Assembly (NCBI RefSeq): GCF_041206865.1
Contig: NZ_JBGEDP010000001.1
Location: 4,898,001 to 4,962,000 of the forward strand
Length of the DNA: 64,000 nucleotides
From: Mycobacterium sp. HUMS_12744610
GTDB taxonomy: Bacteria > Actinomycetota > Actinomycetes > Mycobacteriales > Mycobacteriaceae
Direction: 5' to 3'
Positions 22,623 through 34,302 of the stretch are shown piece after piece. Made by a program: the position numbers and the translations under genes. Every line of letters begins with the position of its first letter. Positions within the stretch are counted from its first letter, which is position 1. The notes beneath the pieces were generated by a model, which was not told where the DNA came from, made no database searches, and worked only from the letters and a program-made list of their open reading frames with translations.

Positions 22623-24806
22623 ATGACCACCGCCCCCGCATCACCCGCTCCCCCGCAGGACACCGCGCCGGCAGTGATCTCGGATGCGGCCGGCCGCATG
22701 CGGGTCAAGGTCGGCTGGGTTCGCGGCGACTCCCGGCGCGCGGTCGCGGTCGAGGAGGCCGTCGCCAAGTGCGCCGGCGTGCGCGTCGTGCACGCCTATC
22801 CGCGCACCGGCTCCGTCGTCGTCTGGTACTCGCCGCGGCGCGCGGAGCGCCCCGCGCTGCTGGCCGCGATCGCCGAGGCCGCGCACGTGGCCGCCGACCT
22901 GATCCCGGTGCGCGCGCCGCATTCGGCGGAGATCCGCAACGCCGACGTGCTGCGGATGGTCATCGGCGGCGCGGCGCTGGCCCTGCTCGGGGTGCGCCGC
23001 TACGTGTTCGCCCGGCCGCCGCTGCTGGGCCCGAGGGGCCAGCTGGTGGCCGGCGGGGTGGCGATCTTCACCGGCTACCCGTTCCTGCGCGGCGCGCTGC
23101 GCTCGCTGCGGTCCGGGAAGGCGGGCACCGACACGCTGGTCTCGGCGGCGACGGTGGCCAGCCTGCTGCTCGGTGAGAACGTCGTCGCGCTCACCGTGCT
23201 GTGGCTGCTCAACATCGGCGAATACCTGCAGGATCTGACCCTGCGCCGAACCCGGCGCGCCATCTCCGAGTTGCTGCGCGGCACCCAGGACACCGCCTGG
23301 ATCCGGCTGACCGACGGCCCCGACACCGGCACCGAGGTGCAGGTGGCGATCGACACCGTGCAGGTGGGCGACGAGGTGGTGGTCCACGACCACGTGGCGA
23401 TCCCCGTCGACGGCGAGGTGGTCGACGGCGAGGCGATCGTCGACCAGTCGGCGATCACCGGGGAGAACCTGCCGGTGAGCATCACGGCCGGCGCGCACGT
23501 GCACGCGGGATCGGTCGTGGTGCGCGGGCGCCTGGTGGTGCGCGCGAAGGCCGTCGGCAACGAGACCGCGATCGGCCGCATCATCGGCCGCGTCGAGGAG
23601 GCGCAGCACGACCGGGCGCCGATCCAGACCGTCGGGGAGAACTTCTCCCGCCGCTTCGTTCCCGCCTCGTTCATCGTCTCCGGCCTGACCCTGCTGGTCA
23701 CCGGCGACGTCCGGCGCGCGATGACCATGCTGCTGATCGCCTGCCCCTGCGCGGTGGGCCTGTCCACCCCGACCGCGATCAGCGCGGCGATCGGCAACGG
23801 CGCGCGCCGCGGCATCCTGATCAAGGGCGGTTCCCACCTCGAGCGGGCCGGCCGCGTCGACGCGGTGGTGTTCGACAAGACCGGGACGCTGACCGTCGGG
23901 CGCCCGGTGGTCACCAATATCGTTGCGATGCACTCCGATTGGGAGCCCGAACAGGTGCTGGCGTATGCGGCCAGCTCGGAGATCCACTCCCGGCACCCGC
24001 TGGCCGAGGCGGTGATCCGCTCGACCGAGGAGCGCCGCATCAGCATCCCGCCGCACGAGGAGTGCGAGGTGCTGGTGGGGCTGGGCATGCGGACCCGCGC
24101 CGACGGCCGCACCCTGCTGCTGGGCAGCCCGTCGCTGCTGCGCGCCGAGAAGGTGCGGGTGTCGAAGAAGGCGACGGAGTGGGTGAACCGGCTGCGCCGC
24201 CAGGCCGAGACACCGCTGCTGCTGGCCGTGGACGGCACGCTGGTGGGGCTGGTCAGCCTGCGCGACGAGGTGCGTCCCGAGGCCGCCGAGGTGCTGACGA
24301 AGCTGCGGGCCGGCGGTGTGCGCCGCATCGTCATGCTCACCGGCGACCACCCGGACATCGCCGAGGTCGTCGCCGGCGAGCTGGGGATCGACGAATGGCG
24401 CGCCGAGGTGATGCCGGAGGACAAGCTCGAGACGGTGCGCGCGCTGCAGGCCGAGGGCTTCGTCGTCGGCATGGTCGGCGACGGCGTCAACGACGCCCCC
24501 GCGCTGGCGGCCGCCGACATCGGCATCGCCATGGGCTTGGCCGGCACCGACGTCGCCGTCGAGACCGCCGACGTGGCCCTGGCCAACGACGACCTGCACC
24601 GCCTGCTCGACGTGCGGGACCTGGGTGCGCGGGCGGTCGACGTGATCCGCCAGAACTACGGCATGTCCATCGCGGTCAACGCCGCCGGGCTGGCCATCGG
24701 CGCGGGCGGCGCGCTGTCGCCGGTGCTGGCCGCGATCCTGCACAACGCGTCGTCGGTGGCGGTGGTGGCCAACAGCTCGCGGCTGATCCGCTACCGGCTG
24801 GACTGA
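22623..24806 (+). CDS. ctpC: CtpC, P1B-type metal-exporting ATPase
   Basis: This 727-residue P-type ATPase exports zinc (and possibly manganese) in mycobacteria. A degenerate N-terminal metal-binding-like domain lacks CxxC. The transmembrane metal site CPC is in IACPCAVGLS (residue about 374), and the phosphorylated Asp is in DKTGTLT (about 418). HP (SRHPLAEA) and the hinge GDGVNDAPAL follow. The length agrees with Rv3270 (718). It forms an operon with pacL1. The last membrane helices read NAAGLAIGAGGALSPVLAAI. Confidence 0.95.
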   Translation: MTTAPASPAPPQDTAPAVISDAAGRMRVKVGWVRGDSRRAVAVEEAVAKCAGVRVVHAYPRTGSVVVWYSPRRAERPALLAAIAEAAHVAADLIPVRAPHSAEIRNADVLRMVIGGAALALLGVRRYVFARPPLLGPRGQLVAGGVAIFTGYPFLRGALRSLRSGKAGTDTLVSAATVASLLLGENVVALTVLWLLNIGEYLQDLTLRRTRRAISELLRGTQDTAWIRLTDGPDTGTEVQVAIDTVQVGDEVVVHDHVAIPVDGEVVDGEAIVDQSAITGENLPVSITAGAHVHAGSVVVRGRLVVRAKAVGNETAIGRIIGRVEEAQHDRAPIQTVGENFSRRFVPASFIVSGLTLLVTGDVRRAMTMLLIACPCAVGLSTPTAISAAIGNGARRGILIKGGSHLERAGRVDAVVFDKTGTLTVGRPVVTNIVAMHSDWEPEQVLAYAASSEIHSRHPLAEAVIRSTEERRISIPPHEECEVLVGLGMRTRADGRTLLLGSPSLLRAEKVRVSKKATEWVNRLRRQAETPLLLAVDGTLVGLVSLRDEVRPEAAEVLTKLRAGGVRRIVMLTGDHPDIAEVVAGELGIDEWRAEVMPEDKLETVRALQAEGFVVGMVGDGVNDAPALAAADIGIAMGLAGTDVAVETADVALANDDLHRLLDVRDLGARAVDVIRQNYGMSIAVNAAGLAIGAGGALSPVLAAILHNASSVAVVANSSRLIRYRLD

Positions 24807-24815
24807 CGGCGGCGC

Positions 24816-25472
24816 TCAGCAGCAGTCGTGGCCGCGCCAGGCGCGCACGCCCTGCCACACCGCGATGCCGGCGACCACCAGCCCGACCGCGGGGTCGATC
24901 CACCAGCCGCCGCTCGGCCAGGCCGCGGTGACGGCCAGGCCGACCAGCACGCCGGCGGCCTGCACGGCGCACAGGTAGTTCTGGATGCCTTCGCCCTCGG
25001 TGGCCTCCGAGTCCAGCCGGACGCCCAGCCGGTGGTTGGCCCAGCCCAGGGCCGGCATCAACACCAGCGCGATCACCGTCAGCACGATGCCGATCACCGA
25101 GGTCTCGGCGTGGTGCCCGTCGATGAGGTCGCGCACGGATTCGGCGGCGATGTAGGGGGCGGTCAGCCAGAACGACACCGCCACGCCGCGCTGGGCGCGC
25201 GACTCGGCGGTCTCGGACAGGGTGCGGGATCCGCTGAAGCGCCACACCACCGTCGCGCTGGCCAGCGCCTCGCCGCCGCCGCCCAGCGCCCACCCGGTCA
25301 ACGCGATGGACCCGACCGCCAGGCCCTGCCACAGTCCGATGGCGCCCTCGACGAGCAGCACGGTGAGGCTGACCCAGGCCAGCCGCCGCGCCCATCGGGC
25401 ACCGGCCTGCCAGGCGGCGTCGCGCTCCGTTGCGCGCGGGCAGGTGCGGGAGACCGAAGCCGACGAGGTCAT
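24816..25472 (-). CDS. Cation-efflux-type integral membrane protein (Rv3271c-like)
   Basis: This 218-residue protein has five to six hydrophobic segments. It is similar in layout to the membrane domain of cation diffusion facilitators (VEGAIGLWQGLAVGSIALTG, then AAESVRDLIDGHHAETS). The terminal HDCC and the HHAE segment could bind metal. It converges with ctpC, ending 9 nt away. It corresponds in position to Rv3271c. A metal-transport role is inferred from fold and neighbour only. Confidence 0.7.
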   Translation of the reverse strand: MTSSASVSRTCPRATERDAAWQAGARWARRLAWVSLTVLLVEGAIGLWQGLAVGSIALTGWALGGGGEALASATVVWRFSGSRTLSETAESRAQRGVAVSFWLTAPYIAAESVRDLIDGHHAETSVIGIVLTVIALVLMPALGWANHRLGVRLDSEATEGEGIQNYLCAVQAAGVLVGLAVTAAWPSGGWWIDPAVGLVVAGIAVWQGVRAWRGHDCC

Positions 25473-25535
25473 TGCACCCGATGGTAGAGGCAGCGCACCG
25501 GGCCCGGACACCGCGACACCGCGGGGTGAGCGCAC

Positions 25536-27134
25536 TTACGCCGAATTGTTCAGCTCCCGTTTGAGCACCTTGCCGGCCGCGTTGCGCGGCAGCGCGTCGA
25601 CGAACACCACGTCGCGGGGAACCTTGAAGCGGGCCAACCGGTCACGCACGTAGTCCCGGACGTCGCGCTCGCTCAGCGACACGCCCGGCCGCGCGACCAG
25701 GTAGGCGCGCAGCCGCTGCCCGAACTCCTCGTCGGCGACGCCGACGACCGCGGCGTCGAGCACGTCGGGATGGCGGGCGAGCGCCTCCTCGACCTCGCCC
25801 GGGTACACGTTCTCGCCGCCGGAGACGATCATCTCGTCCTCGCGCCCGTCGATGAACAGCCGCCCGGCCCGGTCGAAGTGGCCGACGTCGCCGGTGGACA
25901 GCAGGCCCCCGATGGTCTCCTTGGTGCCGCCGCCGGTGTACCCCTCGAACGCCAGCACGTTGCCGACGAAGATGCGCCCCGGAGTCCCGGGGGCGACCTC
26001 GCGCCCGTCGCCGTCGAAGATCTTGACGACCGACCCGGGCACCACGCCGCCGACGCAGGCGGGCTCGGCGGCCAGGTCGGCGGGCGTGGCGATGGTGGCG
26101 TAGGCGACCTCGGTGGAGCCGTACATGTTGTAGACGACGGGGCCCAGCGCGGCGAGCGCGCGGGTGGCCAGCTCGGGCCCGAGCTGCGATCCGCCGACGA
26201 ACACGATGCGCAGGGCCGTCAGGTCGCGGCCGGCGAGCGCCTCGGGGCCCAGGTCGAGGATGCGCCGCAACATGATCGGCACGACGATCATGGCGCTGGC
26301 CCGATGCGCGGCCGCGTCCGCCAGGGCCTCGAGCGGCTCGAACTGGCGGCGCAACACCAGCGTCGAGCCCAGCACCATCGCATACATCGCGTGACTGAAG
26401 CCCAGCGAATGGCACAGCGGCGCGCAGCATTCGGTGACCTCGCGGCCCCGAAACGGGACCTTGCCCAGCAGGCCGCCGACCGGGATGAGCGAGTAGGGCT
26501 CCGAACGGACCGCACCCTTGGGCGTCCCGCTCGTGCCGCTGGTGGAGATGACGATCCTGGGCCGGCCGCGGGAGGCCGGCGGTGGGCGGGTGTCACCGTG
26601 CTCGATCAGCGCGTCGAGGGTGTCGGGGCCGGGCGTTTGCGCCCAGGCCCGCAAACGTCCCAGCCGGGGATATACCTCGGCGACCGCGCCGCCGTACTCG
26701 TCGTCGTGGACGAGCAGGTCGACCCCCTCGCGGGCCACCATGCCGGCGAGCTGCTCGCCGCCGAAGCCGGTGTTGAGCAGCACCACGCCCGCGCCGCACT
26801 TACCGGCCGCGAACACCGCCTCCAGAAGCCCCCGGTGGTTGCCGGCCATGACGGCCACGGTGGTGCCCGGGCCGACACCGCGCCCGCGCCACGCGTTGGC
26901 CAGCGCGTTGGTCCGGCGGTCCAGGTCGCGAAAGCTCAGCGCGCCACGCTCGTCGATCAGCGCGACACCGTCGGGATCCCGGGCGGCGGTGATCGCCGTC
27001 GCCGCCCCGAGCAGGCCGTAGCGGCCGAACGCGCGCAGCACCGGCACGATGCGCCAGGGCGGCACCGCCCGCAGTCCCCCGGCCCGCGCGTACAGCAGCA
27101 GCGAGCGGACTTCCAGATCGACACGTTTGATCAC
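25536..27134 (-). CDS. Acyl-CoA synthetase / AMP-dependent ligase (FadD-type)
   Basis: This 532-residue ANL-superfamily enzyme activates a carboxylate (probably a fatty acid) with ATP and CoA. The P-loop-like motif is ISTSGTSGTPKGAVRSE. YNMYGSTEVAYATI, LSTGDVGHFDRAGRLFIDGR, VSGGENVYPGEVEEAL and the catalytic Lys region NAAGKVLKREL are all present. GTG 27134 is selected because upstream frame extends into the divergent promoter region. No orthologue sits here in M. tuberculosis, so this is a lineage-specific gene between Rv3271c and Rv3272 equivalents. Confidence 0.85.
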   Translation of the reverse strand: MIKRVDLEVRSLLLYARAGGLRAVPPWRIVPVLRAFGRYGLLGAATAITAARDPDGVALIDERGALSFRDLDRRTNALANAWRGRGVGPGTTVAVMAGNHRGLLEAVFAAGKCGAGVVLLNTGFGGEQLAGMVAREGVDLLVHDDEYGGAVAEVYPRLGRLRAWAQTPGPDTLDALIEHGDTRPPPASRGRPRIVISTSGTSGTPKGAVRSEPYSLIPVGGLLGKVPFRGREVTECCAPLCHSLGFSHAMYAMVLGSTLVLRRQFEPLEALADAAAHRASAMIVVPIMLRRILDLGPEALAGRDLTALRIVFVGGSQLGPELATRALAALGPVVYNMYGSTEVAYATIATPADLAAEPACVGGVVPGSVVKIFDGDGREVAPGTPGRIFVGNVLAFEGYTGGGTKETIGGLLSTGDVGHFDRAGRLFIDGREDEMIVSGGENVYPGEVEEALARHPDVLDAAVVGVADEEFGQRLRAYLVARPGVSLSERDVRDYVRDRLARFKVPRDVVFVDALPRNAAGKVLKRELNNSA

Positions 27135-27303
27135 GTCTGCACTGTGCCCGGCGCCGCCACCGGGCGATAGGGGCGTATCGCCACCACCGGCGGGGTCTTT
27201 GGTCACCCACGCGCGCGAAACCGAGCCGCGGACAGCGCCATAGCGTTCCTCGTTACGCTGTCCAACCAGTGGGTCCCGGTACATCGACGAAGGGTTTTGA
27301 CGA

Positions 27304-28233
27304 ATGGCGCGCACCGAGAACGACACGTGGGACCTGGCGACCAGCGTGGGGGCCACCGCCACCATGGTGGCGGCCGGCCGGGCCCGGGCGACCCGCGACA
27401 AGCTGATCGACGACCCGTTCGCCGAGCCGCTGGTGCGCGCGGTCGGCGTGGACTTCTTCACCCGGTGGTCCGCGGGCGAACTCGACTCAGCCGACGTCGA
27501 CATCCCCGGCGCGGCGTGGGGCATGCAGCGCATGACCGACATGCTGGCGGCGCGCACCCGCTACATCGACAAATTCTTCGCCGACGCGGCGGCCGCAGGC
27601 GTGCGCCAGGTGGTCCTGCTGGCGTCGGGCCTGGACGCGCGCGCCTACCGGCTGCCGTGGCCGGCGGGCACCACGGTGTTCGAGATCGACCAGCCCCAGG
27701 TGCTCGACTTCAAGAGCGTCACCATCGCGCAGCTGGGCGCCAACCCGACCGCGCAGGTGCGGCCCGTGCCGATCGACCTGCGCCACGACTGGCCCTCGGC
27801 GCTGCGGCAGGCCGGCTTCGACACCGCCGCGCCCGCGGCCTGGGCCGCCGAGGGCCTGCTCGGGTTCCTGCCGCCCGACGCGCAGGATCGGTTGCTGGAC
27901 AACATCACCGAACTCAGCGCCGACGGCAGCCGGCTGGTCGCCGAGGTGTTCTTGAACTCAGGCGTCAACGCGCAGGCGCTGAACGCCGCCGCCGCCCGGT
28001 GGCAGGAGAACGGCCTGGACGTCGCGCTCGACGACCTGGGCTTCCCCGGCGAGCGCAACGACGCCGCGAGCTACCTCCAGGACCGCGGCTGGGTGACGGT
28101 GCGCACGCCGCTGAACCAGCTGCTGGCCGAGCACGGGCTGCCGCTGCAGCCCACCGACGGCCCCGACGACAGCGAGCAGGCGCCGTTCGCCCGCAACTAC
28201 TACTGCACCGCGGTGCTGCGCAAGGCCGACTGA
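27304..28233 (+). CDS. SAM-dependent methyltransferase (TIGR00027/LCM family)
   Basis: This 309-residue protein belongs to the large mycobacterial family of putative SAM methyltransferases. The N-terminal DTWDLATSVGATATMVAAGR and DPFAEPLV are signature blocks. LLASGLDARAYRLPWP is the SAM-binding motif. VFEIDQPQVLDFK carries the acidic residue for the ribose, and AEGLLGFLP follows. The substrate is unknown. The CoA-transferase gene starts 12 nt after it, so they probably share a transcript. Confidence 0.85.
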   Translation: MARTENDTWDLATSVGATATMVAAGRARATRDKLIDDPFAEPLVRAVGVDFFTRWSAGELDSADVDIPGAAWGMQRMTDMLAARTRYIDKFFADAAAAGVRQVVLLASGLDARAYRLPWPAGTTVFEIDQPQVLDFKSVTIAQLGANPTAQVRPVPIDLRHDWPSALRQAGFDTAAPAAWAAEGLLGFLPPDAQDRLLDNITELSADGSRLVAEVFLNSGVNAQALNAAAARWQENGLDVALDDLGFPGERNDAASYLQDRGWVTVRTPLNQLLAEHGLPLQPTDGPDDSEQAPFARNYYCTAVLRKAD

Positions 28234-28245
28234 AGAAGGCACCCC

Positions 28246-29436
28246 ATGCCGGACAGCAACGCCCCCAAGCCACTCGACGGCTACCGCGTGCTCGATTTCA
28301 CCCAGAACATCGCCGGCCCGCTGGCCGGGCAGGTGCTGGCGGACCTGGGCGCCGAGGTCGTCAAGATCGAGGCACCCGCCGGTGAGGCGGCCCGCCACAT
28401 CACCGCGGTCCTGCCCGGGCGGCCGCCGCTGGCCACGCTGTTCCTGCCGCACAACCGCGGCAAGAAGTCGGTGGCGGTGGACCTGACCACCGAGGAGGGC
28501 CGCCAGCAGATCCTGCGGCTGGCCGAGACCGCCGACGTCGTGCTGGAGGGGTTCCGCCCGGGCGTGATGGAGCGCATGGGGCTGGGCCCCGACGAGCTGC
28601 GCTCCCGCAACCCCCGGCTGGTCTACGCCCGGCTGTCGGCCTACGGCGGCAACGGCCCGCACGGCAGCAGGCCGGGGGTGGACCTGATGGTCGCCGCCGA
28701 GTCGGGCATGACCACCGGGATGCCCACGCCCAGCGGCAAACCACAGATCATCCCGTTCCAGCTCGTGGACGCCGCCAGCGGGCACGTCCTGGCCCAGGCG
28801 GTGCTGGCCGCCCTGCTGCACCGTGAACGGCACGGGGTGGCCGACGTGGTGCGGGTCGCAATGTACGACGTCGCGGTCGGCCTGCAGGCCGCCCAGCTCA
28901 CGATCCACCTGAACAAGCCGACCGAGACGCCCACCGATGCGGCGCCGAAGCCCAAGCGGCGCAAGGGGGTCGGCTTCGCCACCCAGCCCTCGGACGCGTT
29001 CCGGGCCGCCGACGGCTACCTGGTGATCAGCGCGTACGTGCCCAAGCACTGGGCCAAGCTGTGCGAGCTCATCGGCCGGCCCGACCTGCTCGAGGACGAA
29101 CGGTTCGTCGACCAGCGGGCGCGCGCGCTGCACTACCCGGAGCTGACCGAAGAACTCGAGGCGGCGCTGGCCGGCAAGACCGCGGCCGAATGGGTGGAGC
29201 TGTTGCAGGAGGGCGGCCTGATGGCCTGCCACGCCCACACCTGGAAAGAGGTGGTGGGCACCCCGCTGTTCGCGGAGAACGAGCTCGCCCTGCGGGTCGG
29301 CGGCAGCCCGGACAACGGCGAGGGCGCCGTCACCGTCGTGCGCACCCCGGCCCGCTACTCCAGTTTCGACGCCGCGGCCCCCGAGCCCCCGCCGGCGATC
29401 GGCGCGCACAACGAAGAGTTCCTCTCCGCACCCTAG
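28246..29436 (+). CDS. CaiB/BaiF-family CoA-transferase (Rv3272-like)
   Basis: This 396-residue class III CoA-transferase moves CoA between carboxylic acids. N-terminal YRVLDFTQNIAGPLAGQVLA and LGAEVVKIEAP are family blocks. The catalytic Asp is in PGVDLMVAAESGM (about residue 147). SDAFRAADGYLVISAYVPKHW marks the second domain. The start has GAAGAAGG upstream. The substrate is unknown. Confidence 0.85.
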   Translation: MPDSNAPKPLDGYRVLDFTQNIAGPLAGQVLADLGAEVVKIEAPAGEAARHITAVLPGRPPLATLFLPHNRGKKSVAVDLTTEEGRQQILRLAETADVVLEGFRPGVMERMGLGPDELRSRNPRLVYARLSAYGGNGPHGSRPGVDLMVAAESGMTTGMPTPSGKPQIIPFQLVDAASGHVLAQAVLAALLHRERHGVADVVRVAMYDVAVGLQAAQLTIHLNKPTETPTDAAPKPKRRKGVGFATQPSDAFRAADGYLVISAYVPKHWAKLCELIGRPDLLEDERFVDQRARALHYPELTEELEAALAGKTAAEWVELLQEGGLMACHAHTWKEVVGTPLFAENELALRVGGSPDNGEGAVTVVRTPARYSSFDAAAPEPPPAIGAHNEEFLSAP

Positions 29437-29438
29437 GC

Positions 29439-30779
29439 CTAGGGATCGGTCAACGCCGCGCCCAGCGTCTCGGGCAGCGCCAGGGTGCAGCCGAGGCTGG
29501 TGAGCACCAGGACGGCCATCATCGGCCCGATGGCCCACGGCCCCGCGGTCTCGGCGAGCGCGCCGGCGAGCATCGGCGGCACCGCGCCGCCGACGAGCCC
29601 GCCGGCGTTGAACGCCAGCCCGGCTCCGGTGTAGCGGTAGCGGGTGGCGAACGTCTCGGGGATGAACGCGCTGAGCGGGCCGATCAGCACACCCATGATC
29701 GCGAAGGTGACGACTATGGCGACACCGAACAGGGCCGCGATCCCGGTGTTCATCAACGGCATCACCGCGAACGACCACGGCACGGCCGCGGCGAAACCCC
29801 ACAGCAGGACCCGCCGCCGGCCGACGCGGTCGCACAGGACCGCCGCCGGTGCGGTCAGCGCGATCGACGACAGCCCGCCGAGCACACCGACGAACAGGAT
29901 CACGTTGCGGGACTGCCCGAGCTCGCCGCGGGCGTAGTTCAGCAGATAGGTCGCCGCCATGAAGCTCAGCGTGAAAGGCCCCACGGCACAGCCGGCGGCG
30001 AGCACGACCCGCCGGGTCTGATCGCGCAGCAGCGCGGCGATCGGCGCGGTGCGCGGGGCATCATGGGCGCGCCGCAACTCCGCGGCGAAAACCGGTGTCT
30101 CGCCGATGTTCAGGCGCACGTAGAGCGCCACCACGACCAGCACGGCGCTGAACAGGAACGGCACCCGCCACCCCCAGGCCAGGAAGGCGGGGCTGGTCTC
30201 CCCGACGGTGGCGTTGACCACCAGCATGGCGAGGTTGGCCAGCACCAGTCCCACGCCGGCCCCCAGCGGGGTGAACATCGCGTACCGCCCGCGCCGACCG
30301 GCCGGTGCGTGCTCGGCGAGCAGCAGGGCCGAGCCGGCCCACTCGCCGCCGAGCGCCAGCCCCTGCAGCAGCCGCAGGGCAAGCAGGGCCAGCGGGCCGG
30401 CCACACCGACGGTCGCCACGCCGGGCAGCAGGCCCACCGCCACGGTGGACAGGCCCATGATCAGCAACGTCGCGACCAGCGTCGCCTTCCTGCCGCGCCG
30501 GTCGCCGAAGTGCCCGAAAACGGCGGCGCCCAACGGCCGGGACACGAACGCCGCGGCGAACGTCGCCATCGACGCGATCGTCGCCATCGTCGCGCCCAGG
30601 TCGGGAAAGAACACGCTGGGGAACACCAGGGCCGCCGCGGTGCCGTAGAGGAAGAAGTCGTAGAACTCGATGGCCGAGCCGGCCAGGCTCGCCAGCGCCA
30701 CGCGCGTCATCCGGGACCGCCCGCCGGACCGCGGGCGCAGCGAACCCGGCGGCGCCTGCTGGATGTTCACGCCGGACAT
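29439..30779 (-). CDS. MFS transporter, metabolite:H+ symporter type
   Basis: This 446-residue protein has twelve predicted helices and belongs to the ProP/ShiA/KgtP-like group. Motifs: SAIEFYDFFLYGTAAAL in helix 1, GHFGDRRGRKATLV (motif A) after helix 2, and RLLQGLALGGEWAGSALL in helix 4. The second loop CDRVGRRRV and FIPETFATRYRYTGAGL follow. A small organic acid or osmolyte is a likely substrate, but specificity cannot be read. It converges with the CoA-transferase, 2 nt apart. Confidence 0.85.
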   Translation of the reverse strand: MSGVNIQQAPPGSLRPRSGGRSRMTRVALASLAGSAIEFYDFFLYGTAAALVFPSVFFPDLGATMATIASMATFAAAFVSRPLGAAVFGHFGDRRGRKATLVATLLIMGLSTVAVGLLPGVATVGVAGPLALLALRLLQGLALGGEWAGSALLLAEHAPAGRRGRYAMFTPLGAGVGLVLANLAMLVVNATVGETSPAFLAWGWRVPFLFSAVLVVVALYVRLNIGETPVFAAELRRAHDAPRTAPIAALLRDQTRRVVLAAGCAVGPFTLSFMAATYLLNYARGELGQSRNVILFVGVLGGLSSIALTAPAAVLCDRVGRRRVLLWGFAAAVPWSFAVMPLMNTGIAALFGVAIVVTFAIMGVLIGPLSAFIPETFATRYRYTGAGLAFNAGGLVGGAVPPMLAGALAETAGPWAIGPMMAVLVLTSLGCTLALPETLGAALTDP

Positions 30780-30824
30780 GTTCGCACGCCGGCCGGCACC
30801 CGGAGTCGTGAGTGCAGGCGCCGC

Positions 30825-31261
30825 TCACAGACCCGGCAACCGCACCACCTGGATGAAGAACTCGTCGATCTGGCGGACCGCGTTGATGAACTGGTCGAGG
30901 TCGACCGGCTTGGTGACGTAGGCGTTGGCGTGCAACTGGTAGCTGCGCAGGATGTCCTCCTCCGCCGAGGACGTCGTGAGCACGACCACCGGGATGCGCG
31001 CCAGGTCGGGATCGGACTTGACCTGCTCGAGCAGTTGGCGGCCGTCGTACTTGGGCAGGTTCAGGTCGAGCAGGATCAGGTCGGGCCGCACCGCGTCCGC
31101 GAACTTGCCGCGCCTGTAGAGGTAGTCCAGGCCTTCCTCGCCGTCGTGCGCGACGTTGAGGTTGTTCTTGAGCTTGTTGTGCTCGAACGCCTCCCGGGTG
31201 ATCAGCTCGTCGCCCGGGTCGTCTTCGACGAGCAGGATTTCGATCGCTCTCCCGGCCGAGG

Positions 31262-31265
<4 letters not shown>
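30825..31265 (-). CDS. Rcp1-like single-domain response regulator
   Basis: This 146-residue receiver domain has no output domain. Acidic pocket EDDPGD is at residues 14-19, the phosphoacceptor is Asp67 in [13 protein letters not shown], and VVLTTSS and KPVD complete the fold. The [15 protein letters not shown] start and length are typical of the Rcp1 group that pairs with phytochrome-like histidine kinases. ATG 31265 overlaps the kinase stop (ATGA), so it is translated with the kinase. It ends a three-gene operon. Confidence 0.88.
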
Positions 31266-32895
<1,630 letters not shown>

Positions 32896-32899
<4 letters not shown>

Positions 32900-34089
32900 G
32901 CCGTGGTCCGCTCGACGCGCAGCACCGCGATGTCGTCGGTGAGCCCGCCCTGCGGCCGGGCGAGCTTTTCGGCCTCGTCGATGAGCGCGTCCACGAATGC
33001 CGGCCCGGGCCGGTTGGCGTGCCGGCGCGCCAGGGCGAGCAGACCGTCCTCGCCGAGGCGCCGGGCGCCCCGCCCCGAGTACCCCTCGAACAGACCGTCG
33101 GTCAGCAGCAGCAGCCCGTGCCCCACGGGCAGGTCCAGGTCGTGGCGCGGCCAGTCGTCGGCCCGCAGCCCCAGCGCCGGCCCCGCCGGCGGCTCGATCC
33201 AGTCCACGCAGCCGCCGCCCTGCAGCAGCATCCCGGGATGGCCGGCGCGGACCGTGGTGACCCGCGGGCTGTCCGGCGAGATCTCCAGGGTGAGCACCGT
33301 CGCGAAGATACCGGTGGCGGTCCGTTCGGAGTGCAGCACCCGCTCCAGCTGCCGCATCAGCTCGACCCCGTGCAACCCGGCGAACGTCAGAGCGCGGAAC
33401 GCGATCCGCAGGGCCGCGCCCAGGGCCGCCTCGTGCGGGCCGTGCCCGGCGACGTCGCCGATCAGCACGTGCACGGTGCGGTCGGGGGTCTGGACGACGT
33501 CGTAGAAGTCCCCGCACAGCAGCGCGTCCTCGCGGCTGGGCCGGTACCGCGCGACGATCTCGACTCCCGAGTTGTCGTGCAGCAGCGGGGAGGGCAGCAG
33601 GCCGCGTTCCAGCAGCGCGTTCTCGCGGGCACGGAGCCGGGTGGCGTGCAGGTCGGCGGCGATGAGCTCGGCCCGTTTGCGCTCGATCGCGTACAGCAGC
33701 GCCCGCCGCAACATCTCCGGTTCGACCCGCCCCTTGACCAGGTAGTCCTGGGCGCCGGCCGCGACGGCCGAGGCCCCGAAGTACTCGTCGTTCAGCCCGG
33801 TCAACACCACGATCGGGACCGTGGCGTCGCGTTTGGCGATGCGGTCCAGGGCGTCGATCCCGCTGGCGTCGGGCAGGTGCAGGTCCAGCAGCACGCAGTC
33901 GGGCCGGGCGGCCGCGAGCTCACGCTCGGCGTGCGCCATGGACTGCGCCCACACCACCCGGATGTCGGCGACGGCGTCCGCGATGAGGTCCTCGACGAGC
34001 ACCGCGTCGGCCCGGTCGTCCTCGACCAGCAACAGCGACAACGACTGCCAATGGGCCGCCGGGGTAACTGGAGCACGCACAGGCATCAC
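32896..34089 (-). CDS. Receiver plus SpoIIE/PP2C-type phosphatase
   Basis: This is a 397-residue two-domain regulator. The receiver (residues about 15-135) has VEDDRADAVLVED, phosphoacceptor LLDLHLPDASG and VLTGLND. The PP2C/SpoIIE domain (about 175-395) has CGDFYDVV, VLIGDVAGHGPHEA and LTDDIAVLRV with the metal-binding aspartates. Such proteins dephosphorylate anti-anti-sigma (STAS) factors. It is the first gene of the operon. A link to the STAS protein at 45398 and SigF is an inference. Confidence 0.88.
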
Positions 34090-34302
34090 TTCCGGTCATC
34101 CGCGGGCGCCGGGAGGTGAGCAACTTTTTAACTCGACCCCCCGCGGGCCGCGGCAGCCATTAGCTGTGTGGCGACGCTCCGACCGCAGAGCCGGCGCGCC
34201 GAAAGAGGCTTGCGTACCGGCTTACCACCCCGAACGGTTGCCGTGAGTGATCTTATGCGGTGCGCCTGCGCTTTCCCAACACAGGCTGAACCAGGGGTGG
34301 CG

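Noticed and set aside
22641..24743. 700-codon open frame opposite ctpC
   Set aside because: Shadow frame; CtpC has all P-ATPase motifs on the other strand.
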